From Telmatospirillum siberiense (lineage in GTDB: Bacteria; Pseudomonadota; Alphaproteobacteria; Rhodospirillales; Magnetospirillaceae), in NCBI RefSeq assembly GCF_002845745.1, contig NZ_PIUM01000031.1:16826-80825 (forward strand): DNA of 64,000 bases, given 5' to 3'. This document shows, piece after piece, positions 17,651-27,609 of this stretch. Both the position numbers and the translations under genes were made by a program. Below the pieces are notes generated by a model. The model searched no databases. It had not been told where the DNA came from and was given only the letters and a program-made list of their open reading frames with translations. The first letter of the stretch is position 1; each line of letters opens with the position of its first letter.

Positions 17651-19489
17651 ATGGGTGGGAGGACGGTGTTTTTGCGCAGGTTGACTTATGGTCTCATCGG
17701 TCTCGCCGGGGGCATCATGGCGTTCGTAACGCTGTCCTTCATGCTGCTCGACCGCTTCGAGCTTGGTCCGCTTCTGGCATGGAGCGCCAGCGCGGTGTTC
17801 GGGCGGACGGTGACGGTCGCCGGGCTGCATGTCATCCCGGGAAAGTGGTTGATCGTTGGCGTGGAAGGCGTGCGAGTGGCGAACATTCCCGGCGGTTCTC
17901 GGCCGGTGATGGCGGAATTGCGGCAACTGACGGCCGAGGTCGAGACTTTGTCTCTCCTGTGGGGACCTGCCAATGTGCGGCGTCTGGAGATTGACGGCTT
18001 CTCTCTTCTGCTCGAATACGCGAAGGACGGCACGCGAAATTGGCGCCGCGGCAAAGCGCCCCCCCGCTCCGCCGAACCAGGGGATCGCAGCTGGGTTCCC
18101 TCGTTGCCCGACGTTCGGGTTCGTGCCAGCGAGATCACTTTTCTCACCTCCAGCGGCGCCACGTTGCGGACCCGGCTCGACGATGCGACATTGCTCACGA
18201 CGGGTCCGGATGCGCCTATGCGGTTGAGCGCCGTCGGGGCCTATCACGAAACGCCGCTCCGACTGGATGCCGACCTGCAATCCATCGCCGTGCTGCGCGA
18301 CGCGTCAGTTCCTTATGGCGCCGACGTCCGTTTTACCTCCGGCGACACCACGTTAAGATTCACCGGGACGTTGACGCGGCCGCTCGATGTCGATGGAGCC
18401 AAAGGCTCGTTGTTCCTGCACGCGCCCACCTTGGGAGCGATTCTGGCGATGGGTGGAGCGAAGAGCGGGGGCAAGACGTCGCTAGAGCTTTCCGGAGCGC
18501 TGACCCGAACCGGCGATCTTTGGGTTTTGGCTGAGACCACCGGAAAACTGAACGACAGTGTGCTGATGCCATCTACCATACGGCTGGCGGAAGGCGGTCG
18601 TGCCCAGGCTGATGATGTGACGTTCGATCTGGCTTTCGACCGCCTGAACCTGGATCCCCTGCTGGTCGTCGCCATCGCCGAGGGTGACGCAGGCTCTTCG
18701 CTCGTGGTCGAACGTCGACCGGATACGCTGCTCGGTGGCCGGGTGAGCGCCCGTACGCTCTCCTTCCGGCGGTACGGGGCGAAGAACATGACATTTTCGG
18801 GTTCCATCACTCCAGGACAAATCAAGTTCGATGAACTGGCGATGACGGTTTTCGATGGCCGTTTTCAGGCATCCGGTCAGGCGGAATCGGCCGACCGGGG
18901 GGGAGGTCTCAAGGTTCGGGCATCTATGGTCGGTTTGGATCTGCGGCAGCTTCACCGCGCCGGTATTGCCGTGCCGATGCTGGGGCGCTTGGATTGGCAG
19001 ATCGAGGCCGAGGCGACGGGAGAGACCCTGGCGTCCGCGGCGCGGACAGCGCATGTTTCCGCCGTAATGTGGATGACGGGGGGCGGTCTGTCTCGTGATC
19101 TGCTTGAGAAGGCATCGATCGACATCCGCCGGCTGTTCCGGGCACCCAAAGGCATGGTTCCGATCTCTTGTCTGCTCGGCGTGATCGATATGCACGGGGG
19201 CATCGGAACCATCTCGCCACTGCGGATCCGCACGAACGATGGAACGATTGCCGGCCAGGGGCGGTTCGATCTTCCCGGAGACCGGATCGATTTGGTGATC
19301 GCTAGCCAATCGGCGACGACCAGTGATTTCGCGCTGGATATCCCGTTGCGTATCAGCGGATCGATCATGGAACCGGATGTGGGGTTGGCCTCGGGGGACG
19401 GGCTCGCGCCAGCCGACGCCGATCCGCACGATCTTTTGCCCGCGCTCCGTGACGTGGCGCGACGAAACGCCTGTAACGCCCCTCAGTAG
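17651..19489 (+). CDS. AsmA-family protein
   Basis: A protein of about 612 residues with one N-terminal membrane anchor (LTYGLIGLAGGIMAFVTLSF) and a long periplasmic beta-rich body. The first 150 residues follow the AsmA N-terminal pattern (FGRTVTVAGLHV, VEGVRVANIPG, VRRLEIDGFSLLLE), and the C-terminal part (GTISPLRIRTNDGTIAGQG, then LRISGSIMEPDVGL) is the usual AsmA ending. AsmA proteins bridge the envelope and move or regulate phospholipids to the outer membrane. Start choice is uncertain: ATG 17651 precedes a GGGAGG that could instead serve GTG 17666. Confidence 0.8.
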   Translation: MGGRTVFLRRLTYGLIGLAGGIMAFVTLSFMLLDRFELGPLLAWSASAVFGRTVTVAGLHVIPGKWLIVGVEGVRVANIPGGSRPVMAELRQLTAEVETLSLLWGPANVRRLEIDGFSLLLEYAKDGTRNWRRGKAPPRSAEPGDRSWVPSLPDVRVRASEITFLTSSGATLRTRLDDATLLTTGPDAPMRLSAVGAYHETPLRLDADLQSIAVLRDASVPYGADVRFTSGDTTLRFTGTLTRPLDVDGAKGSLFLHAPTLGAILAMGGAKSGGKTSLELSGALTRTGDLWVLAETTGKLNDSVLMPSTIRLAEGGRAQADDVTFDLAFDRLNLDPLLVVAIAEGDAGSSLVVERRPDTLLGGRVSARTLSFRRYGAKNMTFSGSITPGQIKFDELAMTVFDGRFQASGQAESADRGGGLKVRASMVGLDLRQLHRAGIAVPMLGRLDWQIEAEATGETLASAARTAHVSAVMWMTGGGLSRDLLEKASIDIRRLFRAPKGMVPISCLLGVIDMHGGIGTISPLRIRTNDGTIAGQGRFDLPGDRIDLVIASQSATTSDFALDIPLRISGSIMEPDVGLASGDGLAPADADPHDLLPALRDVARRNACNAPQ

Positions 19490-19554
19490 ACCGCCGCAAT
19501 TGGTGCCCACCGTCCGGATGAATATACGTGAACTCCGCCGAACTTGTTGCCTGT

Positions 19555-19637
19555 AATACCGGATCTCGGTGATCGGAACCGATCACCGAGCCCTCAATCG
19601 CCGGGCGGGTTTCTCCGAAACCGTTGCTTGGCTTCGC
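19555..19637. repeat. Second copy of the AATACC multi-hairpin element (left part)
   Basis: From AATACC this copy follows 5729 onward almost base for base, including the 12-bp CTCGGTGATCGG palindrome and the GGTTTCTCCGAAACC hairpin, up to CTTGGCTTCGC. The right-hand 17-bp stem seen in the pqq copy is absent, because the sequence runs directly into the stop codon of the GGDEF/EAL gene at 19639. It sits between two convergent genes. Confidence 0.8.
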
Positions 19638-19638
19638 C

Positions 19639-22600
19639 TCAATTGGCGAGGCTTTGCAGCGACATCTGGAATTCCTCCAGCGGCAGCGGTCGTCCGAAAA
19701 GAAATCCTTGGTAGGCATGACAGCCCAAGCCAGAGAGAAAGCCTCGCTGCGCTTCTGTTTCCACGCCCTCGGCGATGACCGACAGGCCCATGGTCTGTCC
19801 CAAAGCGACGATAGTCTTGGCAATGGCCGCGTCATTGGCATCCGTGAGCACATCTTTGACGAACGATCTGTCGATCTTCAATTGATCCAAGGGGAGGCGT
19901 TTCAGATAGGAAAGCGATGAATAGCCGGTACCGAAATCGTCGAGCGAGAACCTTACGCCACGAGATCGCAGCGCTGTCATCTTGGCGATAACGTCCTCGA
20001 TATTGTCCACCAATAAGCTTTCGGTCAGTTCCAGTTTGAGCTTTTGCGGATTGGCTCCGGTTTTTTCCAGCGTTGAAAGCGTTTGTTCGATAAAATTCGG
20101 TTGCCGGAACTGGAGGGCGCTGACATTGACGGCGAGAACGATATGAGCGGTGTCTTTCCGCGTATCCCAAGTCGCTATCTGGCGACAGGCGGTTTCCAAT
20201 ACCCACTGTCCCAAAGGCAGGATCAGTCCGGTTTCCTCAGCCAGGGGAATGAACTGGCCAGGGGCCACCACGCCGCGCTCGGGATGGTTCCAGCGGATCA
20301 AAGCCTCGGCTCCGACAAGATGGCCATGCTCGACCTGTGGCTGATAGTGGAGTGAGAACTGCGCTTTCCCGACCGCTCGGTGAAGATCGTCTTCCATCGC
20401 CACGCGGGTATTGATTGCCGCCTGCAGATCTGGAGAAAAAAAACGCAGCGTGTTCCGGCCCGCCACTTTGGCCTGGTACATCGCAATATCGGCCTGCGTC
20501 AGCAAGTCATCCGAGTTTTCGTAACGTTTTCCGAACAGAATGACGCCGATGCTGGTCGTACTTCTGTATTCCCGGCCGGAGAGAAGATAGGGTTGGGCGA
20601 TGGCGTCGAGGATTTTTTTTCCGATATCTTCCGCCTGGGTAGCGGATTCCTCCAGGTTCTCGCTTAAGTCTTCGATCAGTACGATGAATTCGTCTCCTCC
20701 CAGTCGCGCGACAGTGTCGGATTCGCGGACATTGCCCATGAGACGCGTGGCGACCTCCTGCAACATCAGATCGCCTATGGCGTGACCGCTGCTATCGTTC
20801 AGCGTCTTGAAGTTGTCGAGATCGACGAACAGCAAGGCGCATGTCCGCTTATTGCGGGCGGCGACGGCCAGGGCATGGCCCAATCGGTCGGTCAGAAGCC
20901 GCCGGTTGGGCAGATGAGTCAACGGATCGTAGAACGCGAGAGTCTTGATCTCCTCCTCGGCCTTTTTGATATCCGAGATATCCCTTGTGACCGAAAGAAT
21001 GCAGAGCTCGTCGTCGAGTTCGATCAGCGATGCCGAGATCAATCCCCAAAGCAATTCGCCGTTCTTCTTTCTGAACTGGGCTTCCACGTTTTGGCAGAAC
21101 AAGGCTTGCCTTAGCGTTTCAATCAAATTCCGCCGATCTTCCGGATTCACCCAGATACTGATGTCCGGCGGCTTGCGCCCGATGACGTCATCGTGGTCAA
21201 AACCCATGATATTGACGAAACCGTCATTGACATCGACATAGGTTCCGTCGCTCATCCGATTGATGGCAATGGCGTCCAGGCTGGTCTGGAATACCAGACG
21301 ATAGCGCGTTTCGCTCGCCTGCAGCGCCGTGACCGACTGCCGGCGCTCGGTCTCGCGGGCGAAATTGTCGAGCGCGAAGCTGATATCCACTGCCATTTCG
21401 ATCAGCAGCTCGCGCGCCCCTTCGTCGAAGGCGTCCGTCGTATCGGAGTAGATGACAAGGCATCCTGCCGGGATACCGTTCCTATGCAAAGGCAGGGATG
21501 CCAGGCCGTGAAAGCCGGCGTTTTTGGCCCGCTCATGCCAGGACTGTGTTGCCGGCCCAACCATAAAATCGCGGACGAGATCCTGATACCATATTGCCTG
21601 GTTGTCGCGAATCGACGTCGCGGATGGGGCTCGGGAAAGCGGCTCGGCGAGATCCAATGGAACCGTCAGACCGTCCATATACCCTGTGGTGTCGCCATAA
21701 GAGACGATCGGATCAACCCGCTTGCGATCCTTATCCAAAAGGCCGATCCAGGCCATCTTTGCGAACCCATATTCCACCACGCAGCGACAAATCTTCGGAA
21801 AGAGATCCGCCTCGTTCGCGCTGTGTACGATCGCCTGGTTGCACTGACTCAATGCCGCATAGAGATTGGCCAGCCGGCGGGATTTGGCCTCGGCCGCCCG
21901 AACCCTGACCGACTCCCGATGGATCTTGCCGTTCTCTCGCAGGACCAGCAACGCCTCCTGCATCTGGCCGACTTCATCCCCATAGGTCTTGGGAGGGATT
22001 TCGACGGTGAAATCCTGTCTTGCCAGCCGGGTGATCAAGCCGGTCAGCGTCTGGATCGGCCGGCTCACCCGCCGGGTCACCACCAGAAAACCACCCACGG
22101 AAAGTGCCAGCGCGGCCAGGAGGACGGCGCCATCCGCCACCAAAATACGGTTGGCGCGCGTGGCATGCTCCCCGGCGCGAGACACCATCTGGTCGAGCGC
22201 CACAATGCTCACCGCTGCGACAGCGGCGTTGTTTTCGTTGTAGATCTTCCGCAACCCTTCGGCATCGACGCGTGCCGGCCGCCTTGCGGCGAGCGCGTCG
22301 ATGAGGGCTTTCATGTCGTCGGCGTAGTGTTCCGTGAAGCTCGTGCCGGCCTTTTCGACGGCCTCGACCAGAGCACGCGGCGCGTCATCGCGGGCGGCCG
22401 CTTCCGTGACCTGACGCCAGGCGCCGTCGGCGCGACCCATGTTCTGGTGCCAGACGACCGCTTCGGCATCTGTCATCGCCTGCCCCGCCGAAACAAGCTC
22501 CTGTCCTTTGAGTGCGGCAAGCCCGAGATTGAGGCGGGCCGTCCAGGCGGCGTGCTTGACCTCCAGATAGTGATCGATCAGCGGATCGGTCAGTTTGATC

Positions 22601-23112
22601 GCCGCTTCAAGCGGATCGCTGATAGCCAGATTGGCGTCAAGCATGGATTGGGTCACTTGCGACCAGGTCTGGACGAGAGTGGGGTCGCGTGCGGATTTCG
22701 CTTGATGGACGGCGGCGTCGACTTGGGACTGCAAGGTGCCGACGGCCTGGTGGGCGGCTTTCAGCCGTTCCAGTCCCGGGGCTCGTTCGAGCGAGCCGAG
22801 GCCCTTGAGCGCCTCGGCATAGCCGGCCTCGTATTCGGCCCGGGCTGCGGCGGCGATCGCATCCGCGTCGCGGCCGATCGGCTCATCTCCCAGCAGGGCG
22901 AAGATTTTCGGGCCTCGCTCGTTGCGCAGCCCGGTCAGCGAGCGGAACAACTGTTTGCTGATGACGGTCGAGGTGGCGATTCGCCGTGCGTTCGCGGCCT
23001 CGTCATAAGCATTGAGGAGTGCATTGGCGCTCAACCCGGTGACAAGCAATCCCAAGGCGCCAATGACCGAGACAAGAGTGGCACGGATTGTAATGTCGGG
23101 AAAATGGAACAC
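19639..23112 (-). CDS. Membrane GAF/PAS GGDEF-EAL cyclic-di-GMP protein
   Basis: A 1157-residue signalling protein. Layout: TM1 about 10-30, a large periplasmic four-helix-type sensor about 31-325, TM2 about 328-346, HAMP about 347-400, GAF-like about 415-590, PAS about 600-715, GGDEF about 728-895, EAL about 905-1150. The cyclase motif is intact (GGDEF 805-809), with an RxxD inhibitory site at 796-799. The phosphodiesterase motif is intact too (EAL 936-938, DDFGTGYSSL, QGFLFGRPL). Both activities are therefore possible; which dominates cannot be read from sequence. It is monocistronic, 150 bp after the ATPase gene. Confidence 0.94.
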   Translation of the reverse strand: MFHFPDITIRATLVSVIGALGLLVTGLSANALLNAYDEAANARRIATSTVISKQLFRSLTGLRNERGPKIFALLGDEPIGRDADAIAAAARAEYEAGYAEALKGLGSLERAPGLERLKAAHQAVGTLQSQVDAAVHQAKSARDPTLVQTWSQVTQSMLDANLAISDPLEAAIKLTDPLIDHYLEVKHAAWTARLNLGLAALKGQELVSAGQAMTDAEAVVWHQNMGRADGAWRQVTEAAARDDAPRALVEAVEKAGTSFTEHYADDMKALIDALAARRPARVDAEGLRKIYNENNAAVAAVSIVALDQMVSRAGEHATRANRILVADGAVLLAALALSVGGFLVVTRRVSRPIQTLTGLITRLARQDFTVEIPPKTYGDEVGQMQEALLVLRENGKIHRESVRVRAAEAKSRRLANLYAALSQCNQAIVHSANEADLFPKICRCVVEYGFAKMAWIGLLDKDRKRVDPIVSYGDTTGYMDGLTVPLDLAEPLSRAPSATSIRDNQAIWYQDLVRDFMVGPATQSWHERAKNAGFHGLASLPLHRNGIPAGCLVIYSDTTDAFDEGARELLIEMAVDISFALDNFARETERRQSVTALQASETRYRLVFQTSLDAIAINRMSDGTYVDVNDGFVNIMGFDHDDVIGRKPPDISIWVNPEDRRNLIETLRQALFCQNVEAQFRKKNGELLWGLISASLIELDDELCILSVTRDISDIKKAEEEIKTLAFYDPLTHLPNRRLLTDRLGHALAVAARNKRTCALLFVDLDNFKTLNDSSGHAIGDLMLQEVATRLMGNVRESDTVARLGGDEFIVLIEDLSENLEESATQAEDIGKKILDAIAQPYLLSGREYRSTTSIGVILFGKRYENSDDLLTQADIAMYQAKVAGRNTLRFFSPDLQAAINTRVAMEDDLHRAVGKAQFSLHYQPQVEHGHLVGAEALIRWNHPERGVVAPGQFIPLAEETGLILPLGQWVLETACRQIATWDTRKDTAHIVLAVNVSALQFRQPNFIEQTLSTLEKTGANPQKLKLELTESLLVDNIEDVIAKMTALRSRGVRFSLDDFGTGYSSLSYLKRLPLDQLKIDRSFVKDVLTDANDAAIAKTIVALGQTMGLSVIAEGVETEAQRGFLSGLGCHAYQGFLFGRPLPLEEFQMSLQSLAN

Positions 23113-23262
23113 TGTCGCACCCTCTGCTGTCGTGTCTCCGGCATCGAATAATCATGCAAAATAATAGGGTGATGATTTTCATAGTATGCACGGTCGCAGA
23201 GGATCTCCGTAGTTGATTTTTTTTCGTTACCGATGGCGCCGTCGCCATTCTTGAAGATCCGC

Positions 23263-25587
23263 TCAGGAGATGGCGAGCCGCCTGAACAGCAAGATTTTCA
23301 CCGCATCCAAGCAGAAGGCCAGGACGATTGCCGCACCGAATACACATGTCACGATGACTGCCGGCAAAGGCGCCATCAGGACGCCTTGAGTGGCGAGCGT
23401 GCCGAACAGGGTGATGTCGAGGATGGACGACGCGATCAGCCAGGAACCGGGCCGGGAACTCCACAAATGCCGGCGCTCGCGCGAGACATAGAAAATTGCC
23501 TGACCGCTGTACACCAGGGTGATGACCGTCAGCGTGCGCAACCTGTCGCTATCGAGGCCGAGGACGAAGCGACCGACCGCGAGACTGGCGGTACAGAAAA
23601 TGAGATCGCAAAATCCCAGGATGATGCCGGCGATGGTGAGGTTGCCGATTCGCCAGACATTGGGGGTCGGCGACGGCCGGACATTGTCCGTTGCCGACGA
23701 TAGTGCGAAGAAGTCGCCGGCCACCATCATCAGGACCATCAGTAACGGCGTCAGCACGGCGGTTCCGGAGATGACAAGTCCGGCCAGTAGCAAGAGCACC
23801 TGAACGACCTTGTGGATGATGGAGCGGAACGTGTAGGTCAGGATTCGCTGGAAGGTCGTGCGTCCCTCCTGCACGGCGGCGACGACGCCACCGAGGCCCT
23901 GTTCGGTGAGTACGATGCCGGCTGCCGATTTTGCCACATCGGTTGCCGTAAGGACGGCGATACCCATTTGTGCCTGGCGTAGCGCCGGTGCGTCATTGGC
24001 GCCGTCCCCGCACATGCCGACCACATGGCCACCGCGCTGAAACGCCTGGACGAGCGCATATTTGTCCGCAGGCAACACGCCGGCGAAGACGCCGAAGTCT
24101 TTGGCACCGATATCGTGGGGTAAGGGCACGGTCGCGCAGATCGGTCCGGTGATTCCGACCGCGTCCGCCACAACTCGGGCCGTCACCGACGAGTCGCCCG
24201 TTACCATCACCGTACGCACGCCGAGGTCGTGCAACTGGGTGATGAGTGCCGCCGAGTCCTCGCGTGGCGGATCGCTCAGAGCGATCACGCCGGCAATGCG
24301 CAACGGTTCGGCCGGTCCCACCGCGACGACCAGAACGCGGAATCCCTTGGCCTGAAGGTCTTCGACCATCGCCGTCGCGGGTATGGATGGTTCGGTGATC
24401 GTCGCGACGGCCGCCAGGGCGCCTTTGACGATCCTCATGGGCCTGCCCTCGGCATCGATGGCCGCGGCCTCCGACATCTTTCGCGCGGGATCGAAAGGCG
24501 TGAAGGCGACGAGCTTCCAATGCGCCATGCCGGCCGGCTGGGAGGCTGCTCGGATGGCGCCATCCAAAGGATCTGACCCGCCATCGGAACTTGCCATCGC
24601 CGCCATCGCCATGATTTGCGATGCGTCGAAACCCGGCAGAGCGTTACAGGCGGTGACCGCGAGTTCGTTACGCGTCAGCGTCCCTGTCTTGTCGGCGCAG
24701 AGAACATCCATTCCAGCAGCCTCGTCGAGTGCCGAAAGGCGGGTCGGTAGAACGCCGCGCCGCGCCACGGCCCGTGCTCCGACCGTCGCCGCGAGGGTGA
24801 ACATCGACGGAAGCGCCACCGGAATCGAGGCCAGGACAGCAACCAGCACCAACGGCGCGATCTGCGCAAACGGCATCGACAAATACACGGCGTAGGCGAT
24901 CAACAGGACTGTTACGCCGCCATTGAACAGAGCGAGGTAACTTACCACGCGAAACACCGCCTTCTGCTCGGTGCTCTCGACATGGGCGGCGCGGATGAGC
25001 TCGGCGCTGCGACCGAATTTTGTCCGGCTGCCCGTCACGAGGATCTCGGCCGCCGCTTCGCCCCGGCGAATAAGGGCGCCTGCATAAGTCTCGAAGCCGG
25101 GGCCGGCTTCGACCGGTGCGGACTCGCCTGTCAATGTCGATTGATCGATGAGGACGGCCCCGGTAAGCAACCGGACATCGGCGGGGACGACGGCGCCGAG
25201 CGACAGCTTGACCACATCGCCCCGGACCAGTTCGACTGCCGGGATCGTTTTCCAAATGCCGTCGCGTCGCACCGATGCGGTTATGGCCAGACGGGATTTC
25301 AAGGCTTTGAGCGTCGCCTGGGCGCGACCCTCCTGAAAGAATCCCAAGCCCGCATTGAATATCAGGAGGAATGCGATGGCCGACGCCTCGACATATTCGC
25401 CGAGCACCAATTGAAGAAAGACCGCCACCTCGAGCATCCATGGAACCGGCGCCCACAACTTCTGCAAGGCCCGATTGATTGGATGCTGGGCCACATCCGG
25501 AACGGCATTTGTTCCATCGGTCGCGAGGCGGCGTCCGGCCTCGTCGCCGGTCAATCCCGTCAAGGAATCGGAAGTCGTCGTATTCAT
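23263..25587 (-). CDS. P-type ATPase, plasma-membrane H+-ATPase type (P3A-like)
   Basis: A 774-residue cation pump with the full P-type set: TGES at 153-156, PVALP in TM4 at 256-260, the phosphorylated Asp299 in DKTGTLT, and the hinge GDGANDAPAL. Overall order and the short N-terminus resemble bacterial relatives of fungal and plant Pma1 proton pumps, which lack the heavy-metal-binding CPx motif. It probably exports protons (or Na+/K+) and may help in acid stress. It follows the htrA-like gene by 36 bases on the same strand, suggesting joint expression. Confidence 0.9.
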   Translation of the reverse strand: MNTTTSDSLTGLTGDEAGRRLATDGTNAVPDVAQHPINRALQKLWAPVPWMLEVAVFLQLVLGEYVEASAIAFLLIFNAGLGFFQEGRAQATLKALKSRLAITASVRRDGIWKTIPAVELVRGDVVKLSLGAVVPADVRLLTGAVLIDQSTLTGESAPVEAGPGFETYAGALIRRGEAAAEILVTGSRTKFGRSAELIRAAHVESTEQKAVFRVVSYLALFNGGVTVLLIAYAVYLSMPFAQIAPLVLVAVLASIPVALPSMFTLAATVGARAVARRGVLPTRLSALDEAAGMDVLCADKTGTLTRNELAVTACNALPGFDASQIMAMAAMASSDGGSDPLDGAIRAASQPAGMAHWKLVAFTPFDPARKMSEAAAIDAEGRPMRIVKGALAAVATITEPSIPATAMVEDLQAKGFRVLVVAVGPAEPLRIAGVIALSDPPREDSAALITQLHDLGVRTVMVTGDSSVTARVVADAVGITGPICATVPLPHDIGAKDFGVFAGVLPADKYALVQAFQRGGHVVGMCGDGANDAPALRQAQMGIAVLTATDVAKSAAGIVLTEQGLGGVVAAVQEGRTTFQRILTYTFRSIIHKVVQVLLLLAGLVISGTAVLTPLLMVLMMVAGDFFALSSATDNVRPSPTPNVWRIGNLTIAGIILGFCDLIFCTASLAVGRFVLGLDSDRLRTLTVITLVYSGQAIFYVSRERRHLWSSRPGSWLIASSILDITLFGTLATQGVLMAPLPAVIVTCVFGAAIVLAFCLDAVKILLFRRLAIS

Positions 25588-25623
25588 TGGTTCATGGTGA
25601 ACATCGTTCCGCTTCCTCGCCCG

Positions 25624-27180
25624 TTAATCTCTGCCGTCTTTGCTTTGGACTGGCAGGACCATGAATTGGTTGGCTCCGTGCCGATTGACCAGAATCAGCA
25701 CATCGCCTTCTCCGGTAGCCGCGCGGAGCTTCTGCATGGCGGCGGCCGGCTGCGCCGTCGGTTGCTTGTCGATGGAAATCACCACATCTCCCGGGAGCAA
25801 ACCGATGGCGGCGGCGGCGCTATGGACGTCCATGCCGCCGATGACGACACCCTCGACCGATGTCGCCAGATGGAGCTCCCGGCGAAGGTCCGCCGTCAGA
25901 TCCGCGAACCAAATCCCCATGACTGTCGGCCCCTCGGCCGGATCACCGTTCTGCCTTCCCACGACGGTGTCAAGTTGCTTTGGAGTAGGCGTCTGGGCAA
26001 CGATCACCTCCAAATTCCGTGTCTTTCCGTCCCGATCGAGCGTTACGAGAAGCTTGTCTCCGATCTTGGCCGTGATGACGAATTTGGAGATGTCATATGG
26101 CACCATGACGGTGTGGCCATTGGCCTTTTTGATCACGTCGCCCGTCTGGATGCCTGCCTTGGCGGCCGGACTGTCCGGTGACACCGTATTGACCAGGAGC
26201 CCCATCGGCCGCTCGGGATCTATACGTAACGTCCGTGCGATTTCGGGAGAGATCGATTGAAGGCCGATTCCCAGGTATCCATGGTCGGCACGACCGGAAT
26301 CCCGCAATTTTTGCACAATAACCTTGGCAATGCTGGACGGAATGGCAAAGCCGATACCGATGCTGCCGCCGGTCGGTGAATAGATCGCGGCATTGATACC
26401 CACCACGCGGCCGTTGGTATCGAAGGTCGGCCCACCCGAACTGCCACGGTTAATCGGAGCGTCGATCTGCAGAAAGTCGTCGAATGGGCCTTGCTGGAGG
26501 TTGCGCCCCAGGGCGGAGACAACTCCGGCGGTTACGGTGCCGCCAAGGCCAAACGGATTGCCGACCGTCATAACCCAGTCGCCTACTTCGACCTTGTCGC
26601 TGTCGCCCCATTGCAAGAAAGGCAGATTGCGGTTAACCGAGATCTTCAGAAGGGCAATATCGGTTTTGGGATCACTGCCGACGATTGTGGCCAAGTGTTG
26701 GGAGTTATCCGGGAAGATGACTGTGATCTTTGCCGCCCGCGCCACCACGTGGCTGTTCGTCACGATATAGCCCGTCGGATCGATGACGAAGGCCGAGCCG
26801 ACCGAAATCATCTTTCCCCCCATCGTCGTTTTAACTCCTGGCGACAAAGGCGTTCCGGACGGCGCCCCGCGCTGCTCGAAATAACGCCGCAGGAAGTCGT
26901 AAAAATCCGCCGGGTTCCCTTGCTCTACGCCGTCTTCGCCTTGCCGCTCACCATCGGTAGTGGCCGTTTCGGGTGAAATCTCGGCCGAAATATTAACCAC
27001 GGCAGGCAAAACGCGCTTGACCAGCGGCGACCAGCTCGGCATGGAGCCCATCGGCTTGGCCGGCGCGGACGAAGCGTCTGGCGCATTTTCCGCTTGGACC
27101 GGAGCCGACAGCGCGAAACAGGCAACGAAGACAATTGCCGTTCTTCGCAACGTCCGATTCATCGTGATCCCGAGGGCCAT
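25624..27180 (-). CDS. Periplasmic HtrA/DegP-type serine protease
   Basis: A 518-residue protein with a signal peptide (TAIVFVACFALSAPVQA), a trypsin-like domain carrying the triad H144 (TNSHVV), D174 (KTDIALLKI) and S248 (GSSGGP), and two PDZ domains (about 290-390 and 420-515). Such Do-like proteases degrade or refold damaged envelope proteins. ATG 27180 is preceded by AGGAGATCAA, so it is preferred over the upstream ATG at 27198. The catalytic loop reads GSSGG rather than the commoner GNSGG, with Ser retained. It is the first gene of a likely operon with the P-type ATPase. Confidence 0.93.
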   Translation of the reverse strand: MALGITMNRTLRRTAIVFVACFALSAPVQAENAPDASSAPAKPMGSMPSWSPLVKRVLPAVVNISAEISPETATTDGERQGEDGVEQGNPADFYDFLRRYFEQRGAPSGTPLSPGVKTTMGGKMISVGSAFVIDPTGYIVTNSHVVARAAKITVIFPDNSQHLATIVGSDPKTDIALLKISVNRNLPFLQWGDSDKVEVGDWVMTVGNPFGLGGTVTAGVVSALGRNLQQGPFDDFLQIDAPINRGSSGGPTFDTNGRVVGINAAIYSPTGGSIGIGFAIPSSIAKVIVQKLRDSGRADHGYLGIGLQSISPEIARTLRIDPERPMGLLVNTVSPDSPAAKAGIQTGDVIKKANGHTVMVPYDISKFVITAKIGDKLLVTLDRDGKTRNLEVIVAQTPTPKQLDTVVGRQNGDPAEGPTVMGIWFADLTADLRRELHLATSVEGVVIGGMDVHSAAAAIGLLPGDVVISIDKQPTAQPAAAMQKLRAATGEGDVLILVNRHGANQFMVLPVQSKDGRD

Positions 27181-27465
27181 TTGATCTCCTCTTGCCACGG
27201 ATGCCCGCCGATCATGTGGACGTTCACGACATGGCCGCAGGCTCCAACCGGTCTGAATCCGACGGTGACGTCTTCTGAGGGAGGGCGGCGTTGGAAGCTG
27301 GTGCAGTCGGATCCGGGGGAAGAAACAGAAGCGGAATGTGTCATTTCAGCGACCGGATTTCGTCGCTCCCAACGAATTCATGGTATGGACGGTGGAGGGC
27401 AATTGCCGCAGCCACCAACCCACAGCATATTTCACGGCGATGCGGCGGGGCAGGGCCGGAAACTA

Positions 27466-27504
27466 CTTAGGCTCTGGGACGAAACAATCGCTCCAGAGCC
27501 TAAG
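27466..27504. terminator. 12-bp inverted repeat in the gap between htrA-like and LysR genes
   Basis: CTTAGGCTCTGG (27466-27477) pairs with its complement at 27493-27504 around a 15-base loop. It lies 106 bp past the LysR stop and about 290 bp upstream of the htrA-like start. No T-run follows, so terminator function is only a guess. The rest of 27181-27609 has short open frames without recognisable protein similarity. I see no gene there. Confidence 0.35.
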
Positions 27505-27609
27505 GGTTTATATGATGCCTGCGCCTCCGGCTTCGGCCAAGCTCATGCGCCGCTCGGGCTTTAGGGCCTGTCGTCAATTACCGGGCCATGGTGCTGATGG
27601 CGACGTCAT

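Noticed and set aside
27094..27564. Possible pseudogene in the gap before the htrA-like gene
   Set aside because: A fragment reading VISATGFR recalls flavoproteins, but it is too short and isolated, and neighbouring frames give no continuation.
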